A stretch of 36,488 bases of DNA from contig DIUG01000049.1 in assembly GCA_002422305.1 (NCBI GenBank), forward strand, positions 45,838 through 82,325, read 5' to 3'. Positions within the stretch are counted from its first letter, which is position 1, and each line of letters opens with the position of its first letter. The position numbers and the translations under genes were made by a program. The stretch comes from Patescibacteria group bacterium UBA6164 (GTDB taxonomy: Bacteria > Patescibacteriota > Gracilibacteria > BD1-5 > UBA6164). The notes beneath the pieces were generated by a model. The model worked only from the letters and a program-made list of their open reading frames with translations, did no database searches and was not told where the DNA came from. Positions 21,515-31,339 of the stretch are shown here, one piece after another.

Positions 21515-21549
21515 AATAAGATAGTTTGAACTTTTCAAACTATCTTATT
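21515..21549. terminator. Perfect 16-bp hairpin, terminator or leader structure
   Basis: AATAAGATAGTTTGAA (21515-21530) and its exact complement (21534-21549) are joined by CTT. It lies upstream of the small minus-strand gene and upstream of the murE promoter, so it closes neither neighbour's transcript. It may be an attenuator in the small gene's leader, or mark the end of an unrecognised short transcript. Confidence 0.5.
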
Positions 21550-21582
21550 ATAAATAAAATTTCTAAAAATAAAAGTCTTTAT

Positions 21583-21611
21583 TTGACATTTTTATTTATT
21601 TTATTTATATT
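21583..21611 (+). promoter_or_regulatory. Promoter upstream of the Mur ligase gene
   Basis: A consensus -35 TTGACA (21583-21588) and -10 TATATT (21606-21611) are separated by exactly 17 bp. It would start transcription about 100 bp before the murE-like gene, and the dnaX and priA genes that follow closely may share it. Confidence 0.65.
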
Positions 21612-21719
21612 TTAGATTATACTCATATTTTTATTCTTTTTTCTAAATTTAATAATATTTCTATTGTAAAAATAAATAATTTAAGTATAAATGGTTATAT
21701 TTAATATTTATTTAAAACT

Positions 21720-23030
21720 ATGTTAGAAAAATTTAAAAAAATGTTTTCACTTGATAATCCTATTAGATTATTTTATCATAAATTAAGATCGATTATAGCA
21801 AATATTTTTTATGGTTTTCCTAGTAAAAAAATGACTATTATATGAGTTACTTGAACAAATTGAAAAACAACTACTTGTAATATAATAGCTAAATGACTTA
21901 AAGAAACATGAAAAAAAGTGTTTATGTTTTCAACTGTAAATATTATTATAGCTGATAAAGAATATCAAAATAATACAAAAATGACTTCACCAGATGCATT
22001 TGAATTACAAAGATTATTAAAAATAGCTAAAAAAGAGTGATGTGAAATAGCAGTTATAGAAACTGCTAGTCATGGTATTAAAATGAATAGAATTTGGTGA
22101 TTAGATTATGATATAGTAGTATTAACAAATATTACTCAAGATCATTTAGATTTACATAAAACAATGAAAGATTATGTAAATACTAAATTAACTATATTTA
22201 AAAACTTAATATCATATAAAAGAAAACCTTGAATTAAAAAAACAGCAATTATTAATATAGATAGTAATTATGCTGATTTATTTTTAGCAGAAACATATGA
22301 TGTTTTATATACATATTGATATAAAAATTGATCAAATTTAACTGCCAAAAATATAGAAAAAATATGAATGATTACTAAGTTTGAAATAAAAATAGCATCT
22401 GATAATATTTTTATTGAAACAAAAATGAAAGGAGATTTCAATATCCAAAATATTTTAGCGGCAGTTTGAGTATTTATAAGTTTATGAATAAGTGCAAAAG
22501 AAATATCAAAAATAATAAAAAAAATAAATTGAATACCTGGTAGAATGGAAAGTATAGAAAATGACGAATGATTTGAAATAATAGTTGATTATGCACATAC
22601 TCCAGATGCACTAGAAAAAGTACTAGAAACAATTAGATGATTTTCTAGTGTTAATAAAATAATTACAGTTTTTTGAGCTACATGAGATAGAGATAGAACA
22701 AAAAGAGCAACTATGTGATCTATAGTTTCTAAATTATCTGATGTAGTGATTTTAACTCAAGATGATGATTATTCAGAAAAGATAGAACAAATAATAAAAG
22801 ATATATTGCCATGAATAGAAAGAAAAGAATGAGAAGATTTTTGGATAATTCCTACTAGAAAAGAAGCTATTCAAGCAGCTATTATGAGTGCAAAAACTAG
22901 AGATGTCATATTAGTTGCATGAAAATGAGATGAACATGTAATGGTAACAAATGAATGAATAATTCCTTGGAATGATAAAAAAATAATAAAAGAAATATTA
23001 AAGTGAATAGATGATAATAAAATAATTTAA
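21720..23030 (+). CDS. murE: MurE-type Mur ligase lacking the N-terminal UDP-binding domain
   Basis: MurE adds the third amino acid to UDP-MurNAc-dipeptide in peptidoglycan synthesis. The 436-residue protein has the ATP-binding GVTGTNGKTTT (about residues 42-52), the TASHGIKMNRI and TNITQDHLDLH blocks of the central domain, and the C-terminal PGRMESI and VDYAHTPDALEKVL. The usual N-terminal Rossmann-like domain of about 90 residues is absent: only about 40 residues precede the P-loop. The amino-acid-binding DNPR motif of diaminopimelate enzymes is replaced by TQDDDYSEK. The substrate is therefore uncertain, and it could be a MurE-like ligase with another role. It is followed after 24 bp by dnaX. 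Confidence 0.8.
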
Positions 23031-23054
23031 AACACATTAACTCCATATAAACCT

Positions 23055-24515
23055 ATGTCATTATATCTAAAATATAGACCAGCAGATTTTAAAAACTTAG
23101 TTTGACAATCATTTGTAAAAGATACTTTACAAAAATCAATAGAAAACAATAAAACAGTTTGAGCTTATTTATTTTGTTGACCTAGATGAACTTGAAAAAC
23201 TTCAAGTGCTAGACTATTTGCGAAATCAATAAATTGTGAAAATCCTACAAATTGAAATCCTTGTTTAGAATGTAGTATATGTAAAGATTTTGCAGATGAA
23301 AGATTAATGGATATTATAGAAATAGATGCTGCAAGTGTTACTTGAGTAGATAATATTAGAGAAATTATTGAAAAAGCACAATTTACTCCAAATAAAACAA
23401 AATATAAGATATATATTATAGATGAAGTACATATGTTAAGTAAATCTGCTTTTAATGCTCTTTTAAAAATCTTAGAAGAACCTCCAAGTCATGTAAAATT
23501 TATACTTGCTACTACTGAAACACATAAAGTACCCGATACAATTATTTCTCGTTGTCAAAGATATGATTTTAAAAGAATTTCAAATATTGATATAAAAAAT
23601 AGATTAGAATTTATAGCTAAATCTGAAAATATAAAAATTGATGAAAAATCAATTGATTATATAATAAAAAATAGTGGGGGTGCATTAAGAAATGCTATTT
23701 CTCTTTTTGAGCAATTAATATTTAATGAAGAAATAAATTATGAAAATATAGTAAAAAAGCTTGAAATAGTTGATGAAAATGTTATAGATACATTTTTAGA
23801 AAAACTATTATTAAAAGATACAAGTATTATTGATATATTTGATAAAAATATATCTGATTGAAAAAATATAAAATTATTTTTTAAAGAATTACTTTTTTAT
23901 ACTAAATCTAAATCATTATATGAATTAAGATTAAACAATGATATTTCAAAATATATAGAAATACTAGATATTCTAGATGATACATATTCAAAAACTAAAA
24001 ATTCTTTAGATGAAAATACTACATTTTTAATAGGTATTTTAAAGATTTTGAATTGATATAAGCATAAAGAAAATATAATAGATAAACAAAATATATCTAT
24101 TATTAATAATTTTGATAAAATAAATATTACACAACAACAAGAAAAATTAGAAAAAAATATCAGTGAAAATAATTCTTCAATTAAAAAAGAAAATAATAGT
24201 AATATATGATTATCTCATGATGATATAGATGATATATTTTGAAATGAAAATATAGATGATTTATCAAATAAAAGTAATGATATTTCAGTATTTGATACTA
24301 CTAGTTTTATAGATAAACTAAAAATAATATGAGCAAAATGATGATTAACTATGGCTATTAGATGAGCGAATTTATGATTAGATTGAAATATTTTAACAAT
24401 ATGAGTACATAATAAAATACATAAAAATCAAGTAGAAAATACAGAAAATATAAATTTAATTATAAAAGCATTATCTGATATGTGAATAGAAAATCCTAAT
24501 ATAAAAATTAATTAA
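23055..24515 (+). CDS. dnaX: DNA polymerase III subunit gamma/tau
   Basis: DnaX is the motor of the clamp loader. The 486-residue protein starts LKYRPADFKNLVGQ and has Walker A FCGPRGTGKTS (about residues 41-51), a four-Cys zinc module (C at about 61, then CLECSIC), Walker B IIDEVHML, SAFNALLKILEEPPSH, and sensor 1 LATTE with the SRC arginine finger (about 164-177). After about residue 310 comes a low-complexity, Asn/Asp/Lys-rich linker and a short C-terminal domain. Its length suits a short tau. It lies between the Mur ligase and the truncated priA, with 24-bp and 6-bp gaps, in one apparent operon. Confidence 0.95.
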
Positions 24516-24521
24516 ACATAA

Positions 24522-25505
24522 ATGTATGTACTAGTTTCACCATTTTCTAAAACTTTTGATGATATATGATTAACATATATTGTTCCAAATTTTTTAATGA
24601 AAGAAATTAAAGTATGACAAATTATAGAAATACCTATAAGAAAAAGTATAGAATTATGAGTTGTTCTAAATATTTTTGAAACAATTAATATTAATTATGA
24701 AGAATCAAAAATAAAATCTATAATAAGTATAAAAAATACAAATATTTTTCTTTCAGATTATAGAGTAGAATTGGTGAAATGGATAGCAAATTATTATTTT
24801 ACAGCTATTCATAATTCTCTTAATTTATTTTTTCCAAAAAATTTAAGAGAAAAGATATTAAAAGATAAAATAAATATAATTTTTCCTCAAAATGATTATA
24901 TAAATGAAAAAGATAAGACTAAAAATATAATTAATTATTCATTTAATCATAATATAAAATTATCTAATGAACAAAATGAAGCATTAAATAATATTTTAGA
25001 AACAAAAAAACAAAAAATATTATTATATTGACTTACTTGAAGTGGAAAAACAGAGATATATATAAAATTAATACAAAAATATTTAGAGAATAATATGCAA
25101 ATACTATTTTTGATACCAGAAATAATTTTAACTAATCAATTATCAAGTAAAATAAAAGATGTATTTGGTAAAGATATATTAATAATAAATTCTACTATTT
25201 CAGATAGTACAAAAACTAAATATTGGCTAGATATAAATAATATTAATGCAAAAATAATAGTTTGAACCCGTTCAGCTATATTTTATCCATTTAATAAATT
25301 ATGACTAATTATTATAGATGAGGAACATGATAATTCTTATATTTCAGATTCATCACCTAGATATAATACTATAGAAGTAGCAGAAAAAATAACAGAATTA
25401 AACTGAAATAAACTATTATTAGCAAGTGGTACACCAAGTATAAAATCAATGTACAAAGCTGTAAAATGAGAATATAAACTAATAAATTTATTGAAAAGAT
25501 ACTAG
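24522..25505 (+). CDS. priA: PriA, truncated: N-terminal half of primosomal protein N'
   Basis: PriA restarts stalled forks. This 327-residue product has the PriA 3' DNA-binding N-terminus, Walker A YGLTGSGKTEIY (about residues 170-181), IPEIILT, GTRSAIFYPF and the DEEH box IIDEEHDNSY (about 264-273), then motif III ASGTPSIKS. It stops at TAG after LLKRY, so the zinc-binding insert and the whole second RecA-like domain (motifs IV-VI) are missing; the family is normally about 650-750 residues. No continuation was found in other frames before the pilin-like gene. It may be a pseudogene cut by a rearrangement, or a split gene with the rest elsewhere. A lone first domain should not unwind DNA. 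Confidence 0.85.
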
Positions 25506-25559
25506 AGTAATAATATTCAAAAATACAATTATTTAGAAAAAAAATTAATTTTATAGTTT

Positions 25560-25590
25560 TTTCAAAATCAAGTACTTTCAAAATCAAGTA
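25560..25590 (+). repeat. 15-bp direct repeats before the pilin-like gene
   Basis: TTTCAAAATCAAGTA occurs twice (25560-25574 and 25576-25590), a 16-bp step, ending five bases before a TTGACA -35 box. The placement suits a regulator binding upstream of the promoter; it may equally be a duplication scar beside the truncated priA. Confidence 0.65.
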
Positions 25591-25595
25591 AAAAA

Positions 25596-25626
25596 TTGAC
25601 ATAACTAATAATAATAATAATAAAAT
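25596..25626 (+). promoter_or_regulatory. Putative promoter of the pilin-like gene
   Basis: TTGACA (25596-25601) is followed by an AT-only stretch with possible -10 elements, TAATAA at 16 bp or TAAAAT at 19 bp spacing. The gene starts at 25658. The exact -10 is uncertain. Confidence 0.45.
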
Positions 25627-25657
25627 AATTTTATTATTATTTAAAACTAAAAGATTT

Positions 25658-27550
25658 ATGAATAAAAAGAAAATAACAAACAAGTTATATAAATTATCTA
25701 AAACTAAATGATTTACACTAGTAGAACTAATAATAGTAATAACAATACTAGCAATACTGTGAACAATAGCATTTATATCTTTTCAATGATATTCAGAACA
25801 AACTAGAGATAGCACTAGAATTTCTAATATTTCTATTATTAAATCATCATTAGAACTATTTTCACTAGATTCTGGTAAATATCCATTACCTACTGATTGA
25901 ATAAATGTAACATATTCATGAGCAGTAGTTTGGAAACAAGGAACTTTTTGAGATAGTACTTTTAAAAATGTAGATAAGTTAAATATAATACCTGTAGATC
26001 CATTAACAAACTCACAATATACATATTCAATAACTTTAAAATGAAATGAATATGAATTAGCATGAATAACTGAAACTAATGGAACAGCAAAAATAAATAC
26101 ATTAGATGAAACTTATGCATGAGAAATAAATGCAACAGCTTTTGTAACTTGAAACTATAATTGATTATTACAAAAAACTTTATCATGATCAAATTGTTAT
26201 GTTTTTTCACTACCAACTATAATAGCAAATGATTTAGAAACTAGTAATGAAATAGAAGATATTATAAATAATAATAGATTAGTTTATAACTGATTTAATA
26301 ATTTACCTAGTTCTTACAAAAATTCAAAATTCAAACTAGATTGATGATTTAATTTTACACCAAATAAATTTATATCATATACAGATACAAATAATTGTAA
26401 TCCTTTATATGATTCAGTATCAAATACAGCTAGAACAAATTTAATAACAAATCTACAAGAATCTTATAGTGGAACAATTTTAGAAACAAAAGATAGAATA
26501 AAAGAAATAGTAAATGTAGATTTATGAAATATTTGAGAAATAACTCAATTATGAGCTAATATTATTAATAATACATTATGAGGTAAGGTAGAAGCAGTAG
26601 TTCCAACTTGATTAACTTCATGGACACCTTCTACATCTAGTCCTACAGTAATGGTATCAAAAGATTGAACAATTAATCTATGATGAATACCTGATAATAT
26701 AGCATGAGTAGTACTAGAATGAGATGTAACATGATTTATAAACTCACAAACAGAGTGATGATGATATGGATGAGTTTGGGTAGCAACAGTAAATGGTACA
26801 ATAATGGATCCAAGTAGTCTAACGGGAAGTAAAATACCAAATACAAATCCAACGATGACATGAACATGATGATATACTCGTATAACATTGACTCAAATAA
26901 ATAAACAATGAAGTACTTTTAAAGATTGTACAAATAATGCTGATTTAAATTTATGGTTTAATGGAACTTTTCCAGCTCCTGCATGATGGAGTAGTTATGA
27001 TATAGCTCCTATTGATTCAACTTATGAGACTTGATATTATTGGGTTCCACAAGGTACATCTGCTTATTGATCGACACCTAATAATGCAGCACAAAATTAT
27101 TGAGTAGATTATATTGCAGTACCATGAGAAACTTGTACTCATTGACTTGTTGGTTATACTTGATGGCTTATGCAATGGACCGCTCATCCTGCATGACCTT
27201 CTGTAAAATATTGTCCAGGCTCAATTATTAGTACATTATGTAATGCTGAAAATAATACTGCTCGTTGTCCTTCATCTCCACCTACACTAACACAATGGCC
27301 ACTAGATAATAAATACGATCTAACATTTACATGAACATGATTTAATACAACAACATGGGATTCAGATAGACCAGTAACGGGGCCATTTAGTACAGTAAAT
27401 TGGTGAAATTTGTCAATAACAGGTAAGATACAACTAGTAAATGATGTTAATTGGATGTATTCAAACCAAACAACTTGAACATGTTGAGGTACTGCAAACT
27501 GACCAGAAGTTAGATTTGGTACTTATGATAGAAAAGAAATTATTTTTTAA
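25658..27550 (+). CDS. Large pilin-like protein with type IV prepilin N-terminus
   Basis: The 630-residue protein has a short basic leader followed by KGFTLVELIIVITILAILG (about residues 16-34). This is a class III prepilin-peptidase site, cleaving after the Gly, with the conserved Glu at +5 and the hydrophobic helix of type IV pilins. Ordinary pilins have 130-200 residues. Here more than 550 further residues follow, rich in Gly, Thr, Asn, Ser and Trp, with several Cys, looking beta-rich. A minor pilin or tip adhesin is the likely role, carried outside the cell by a pilus. It is followed by a 17-bp hairpin terminator. pilT and a cyclic-nucleotide-domain gene lie beyond it on the opposite strand. 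Confidence 0.85.
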
Positions 27551-27586
27551 ATTAAAAACAATCCTATTTATAGGATTGTTTTTAAT
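27551..27586. terminator. Bidirectional terminator
   Basis: A perfect 17-bp stem (27551-27567 with 27570-27586) starts directly after the pilin-like stop codon and overlaps the stop of the convergent minus-strand gene. T runs lie on both strands. Confidence 0.88.
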
Positions 27587-28418
27587 TACTCATAAATTCT
27601 TTATTTCTTTCTTCTTCCATCAATTGTTTTTGTTTTATTACTCCAGAAATAGCAGTAGACACAATTGATAAAACTTTTTTATCACCATCATTAAATTTAA
27701 AATTATATCTTAAAAAAACTAAATATCATAAATTATTATTTCATATTGATAATTTTTGACTATGCATATAATAATTTTCCGATGAAAGTTTTAATAAATC
27801 TAATTTAGTATTTGTTAATTCTTTTACTTCATTTAGTAATTTTCATTTTTGTCGTGTATCATATTTTAGAATAATATAATCTTTCATTACAGTATTGTTT
27901 TCATAATACATTATATGATCTACTCATATACTTTCTTTTATTTTCTCTACTAAAAGAAAAATATTTTTATTATTTATTTCTTCTATTTCTAGTATTTCCT
28001 TACTTATCTTATATGTGGCAGTTATTAAATAATTAGCTTCAGATAATCTTTTATTTCATAAATAAATAATATATTTTAATAAATTTGATGCTTCATTTGG
28101 ATATTTTTTTGAAAATTCATCTAATCATTCTCTTGCATTAATTGATAATAATACACTTTTTCTTGTTGCTATTATATTTACTTCTTTTTCTTTAATAGTA
28201 TTTAATGATGCTTCTCAAAATACATCATTTTGTAATAAATAAGCTAATATTTTAATTTCATCTTTTTTAATACTTGTATATTTTCAAACAGATAATTCTC
28301 ATATTAAAACAATATAAATATTATTATCAAAATCTCATTCACTAAATAGTACTTCTCATTTTTTGAGAAATACTTCTTTAAAATATCAAGATTCTTTTAA
28401 TTTATTTATATCTAACAT
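27582..28418 (-). CDS. Cyclic-nucleotide-binding-domain protein
   Basis: The 278-residue protein begins with a cNMP-binding beta-barrel: FLKKGEVLFSEGDFDNNIYI (about residues 16-35), VLIGELSVGKY, then NDVFGEASL near residue 70, as in the CAP/EPAC family. No helix-turn-helix follows, so it is not a CRP-like activator. The second half (about 150-278) is alpha/beta and might be a GAF-like domain, which is not certain. It lies just downstream of pilT on the same strand (57-bp gap), so it may regulate the pilus motor or read a cell signal. The phosphate-cassette Arg is not obvious, so ligand binding is open. Confidence 0.75.
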
Positions 28419-28475
28419 TTTGTATTATATTATTTATTATTTTTCCGAAAAATAGGAATATTTTATAAGTTTTTT

Positions 28476-29573
28476 TTAATCTAACATCATTTCTAATCAT
28501 TCTTTATCTCTTGCATAATTCATAAGATTATCTTTAGAAATAATTCATTTATTATAAAGTGCTAATAAATATTTATCCATTAAAATCATTCATTGTTTAT
28601 GTCATACTTCAAGCACACTATATAATTGATGAGTTTTTCAAGTAATAATCAAATTTTTTACAGCATCATTACTTACAAGTATTTCTCTTGCTGCAGTTCT
28701 TCATTCTATATCAACTCTTGTTAATAATCTTTGAGATATAACTCAAACTAAATTCATAGCAAGTTGCATTCTAATTTGATTTTGTTGATTTCAAGGAAAT
28801 ATATCAACAATTCTATCTATTGTTTGTACAGAATCATTTGTATGTAATGTAGAAAAAACTAAATGCCCTGTTTCAGCTAATGTAATTACAGCTTTTATTG
28901 TTTCTGGATCTCTCATTTCTCATACCATTATAACATCTGGATCTTCTCTCAAAGAAGCTCTTATTGCTTGTGAAAATCATCTTGTGTGATTTCAAACTTC
29001 TCTTTGATTTATTAATCATTTATCTGATTTAAATAAAAACTCAACAGGATCTTCAATTGTAATTATATGTTTTTTAAAATTTTTATTAATATAATCAATC
29101 ATAGCAGCAAGATTAGTTGATTTTCATGATCATGTAGGACCAGTTACCAATATTAATCATTTAGATTTATTACACATTTCTTTTATTTGTTCTCAAAATC
29201 ATAATTCATCTAATGTAGGTGTTTTATTAGGAATTCTTCTTATAGCTATAGAATATCATTGTGTATCAACATAACAATTTACTCTATATCTATCTCATCA
29301 TTCTAATATATAAGAACTGTCATACTCTAAATCTTTAAGAAAAATTTCATATCACATATTTCAAATAAAATTAATAATTATTAATTTTATAAGTTCTTTA
29401 CTAAAATTAGACAAATTTATAACAGTTCAATTTACAGAAATAGAATTAAGTGTTTCTATTTCTCATAATCTATTTCTAATTTTTATCTTATTATTTGTAG
29501 TTATATGTATATCCGAATAATTTTCAATAGTAGAATGTTTTAATATACTGTCTATTAGTTCTTTTTGATTCAT
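28476..29573 (-). CDS. pilT: Type IV pilus retraction ATPase PilT
   Basis: PilT is the hexameric motor that depolymerises pili and drives twitching. The 365-residue protein has the normal length. It shows LVTGPTGSGKSTNLAAM (Walker A, about residues 144-160), the Asp box TIEDPVEF, the Walker B region SLREDPDVIMVGEMRDPET and the His box TGHLVFSTLHTND, in the order typical of secretion ATPases. The N-terminal part carries a PAS-like domain with an insertion. The neighbours, a pilin-like gene and a cNMP-domain gene, support a pilus role. No pilB, pilC or pilD lies in the window. Confidence 0.94.
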
Positions 29574-29666
29574 TTATAATTATTAATAAATTAATTAAAA
29601 GTATTTTATCATATTTTAAATATTATGTAAAATATTTTGATATAAAAATAAAAAAGAGTTATGTTT

Positions 29667-31175
29667 TTAACTCTTTACTAAACTTACAACTGTTTCTATA
29701 TGGTGTGTATGAGGGAACATATCCATTACTTGAATTTTTTGTATTTTATAATCAGATTTTTCTAATATATATCATAAATCTCTAGCTAAAGTAGAAGGAT
29801 TACAGCTTACATATATTATTTGATTTGTATTAAATTTTAATATATTTGGAAGTGCATTAGGATGCATTCAAGCTCTAGGAGGATCTATAATCAATAAATC
29901 AGCTTTATTTCAATTATTTAAATATTGTTCTAAAAAATCTTCTACTTTTTCATTTACAAATTTAATATTTGATAATCAGTTAAGTTCTGCATTTTTTTCT
30001 CAATCTTTGCTTGCAGAAGTAACCATTTCAACGGATATTACATTTTTAGCTCATGCTTTAGCAAAAATCATTCAAATAGTACCAGTTCAACCATATAAAT
30101 CTAAAACTGTAATATTATTAAATTCCTTTACAAAATCTAATACTATTGAATACAATTTTTCAGCTCAACTAGAATTTGTTTGAAAAAATGAAGTAGGGGA
30201 AATATTAAAATTTAAATCAAGTATTTTTTCTTTTATAGTTTTTTCACCATAAATTAATTCTAAATCTCATATACATATATCTGCTTTATTTGGATTATGT
30301 GATAAATATATAGATTTTATTATACTGTACTTTTTTGCTAATCAAAGAAAAAAAGTTTTTATAATATTAATTTTTTCATTTTTATTTAATTTTATATTTT
30401 TATTAAAATATTCCGAATTAAAACTAAATAAAAGCATTATTTCATTTGTAAAATGAGTTTTTCTTATAAGTATATGTCTAAAAAATCATTCTTGTTTCAT
30501 TTGATCATAAACTGGTAATCAAATAGTTTTACTAAATTTTTTTATTTCTCTATATATTTCATTTTGTATTTCATCTATAAGTGGAGCTCATTCATAATCT
30601 TCTACTTTTGAAAATTCACCTTGTTTATGAAATCACACATTAAAATGTTGTTCAATATTATTTTTAAATGATATATATTTTCAAAAACTAAATTCTATTT
30701 TATTTCTATATCAATTAATAATAGGGGATTTTTGAATTGGTAAAAATAGACTATCAAATTTATCTTTTTCTACTAATTCTAAATCTTTGTCTAAAATCTT
30801 GGGATTTATTTTATTTTTTAGTACATTTAATGATTCTTTTACTTGTTCTTGTTTTATATCTAATTGTACTTCATAAGGTATATTTATCCATTTCCATCAA
30901 CCAGACATACCATATTTATTTTCATGATTTTCTATTTCTAAATTGGATTTTTTAACTATATCTATTATTTGAGTTTCAATAAATGATTTTTTTTTATTTA
31001 GTACTCTTAAATTAGCTATTGTACCGGGAATAGCACCACCATTAACAAAAATAACTCTTCAGTCTAAATCAGGATTAGTATGTTTTAATCTAGAAAATCA
31101 TTTTCATCAAAATACTAATTTTTCTATAAGTATATTTTCTAATATATCATTTTTTTTAATTCAAATTTGTTGCAT
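29667..31175 (-). CDS. 23S rRNA/tRNA (uracil-5-)-methyltransferase, TrmA/RlmD family
   Basis: The enzyme methylates C5 of a uridine in rRNA or tRNA. The 502-residue protein has an N-terminal TRAM-like domain (LVFGGKGFSRLK to about residue 85), a central domain of about 250 residues and a Rossmann domain. The latter carries VLDLYGGTGTIG (about 356-367), DPPRAGMHP (about 433-441) and the nucleophile in YVSCNPSTLARDL (about 453-465), ending with the HHIETVVSL base motif. The four-Cys iron-sulfur cluster of RlmD was not seen, so it resembles the clusterless members. Specificity (U54 of tRNA or U747/U1939 of 23S) cannot be decided. It is divergent from the UvrD helicase. Confidence 0.9.
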
Positions 31176-31277
31176 TTATATTTTTTAATTTTAATAAAAA
31201 AATTATATTTATAAACTAGTTAAAATCAAATAAGTTAAATTATTTTGTAGAAGAAATTTAAATAAAATGAAAAAACT

Positions 31278-31304
31278 TTGAAAAATAAAAAAAAAGTATA
31301 TAAT
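31278..31304 (+). promoter_or_regulatory. Putative promoter of the UvrD-like helicase gene
   Basis: TTGAAA (31278-31283) and TATAAT (31299-31304) are separated by 15 bp. A second TATAAT lies at 31312-31317. The spacing is short, so only the -10 elements are reasonably secure. Confidence 0.35.
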
Positions 31305-31339
31305 CTTTATATATAATCTTAAATTTTAAATATATTTAA

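Noticed and set aside
10555..24515. Apparent pseudogenes with many TGA stops
   Set aside because: All become intact family-length proteins when TGA is glycine, with motifs in place.
25369..25683. Minus-strand Leu/Ile-rich frame over the priA end
   Set aside because: It is composed of hydrophobic low-complexity codons antisense to priA and the pilin leader, with no start context.
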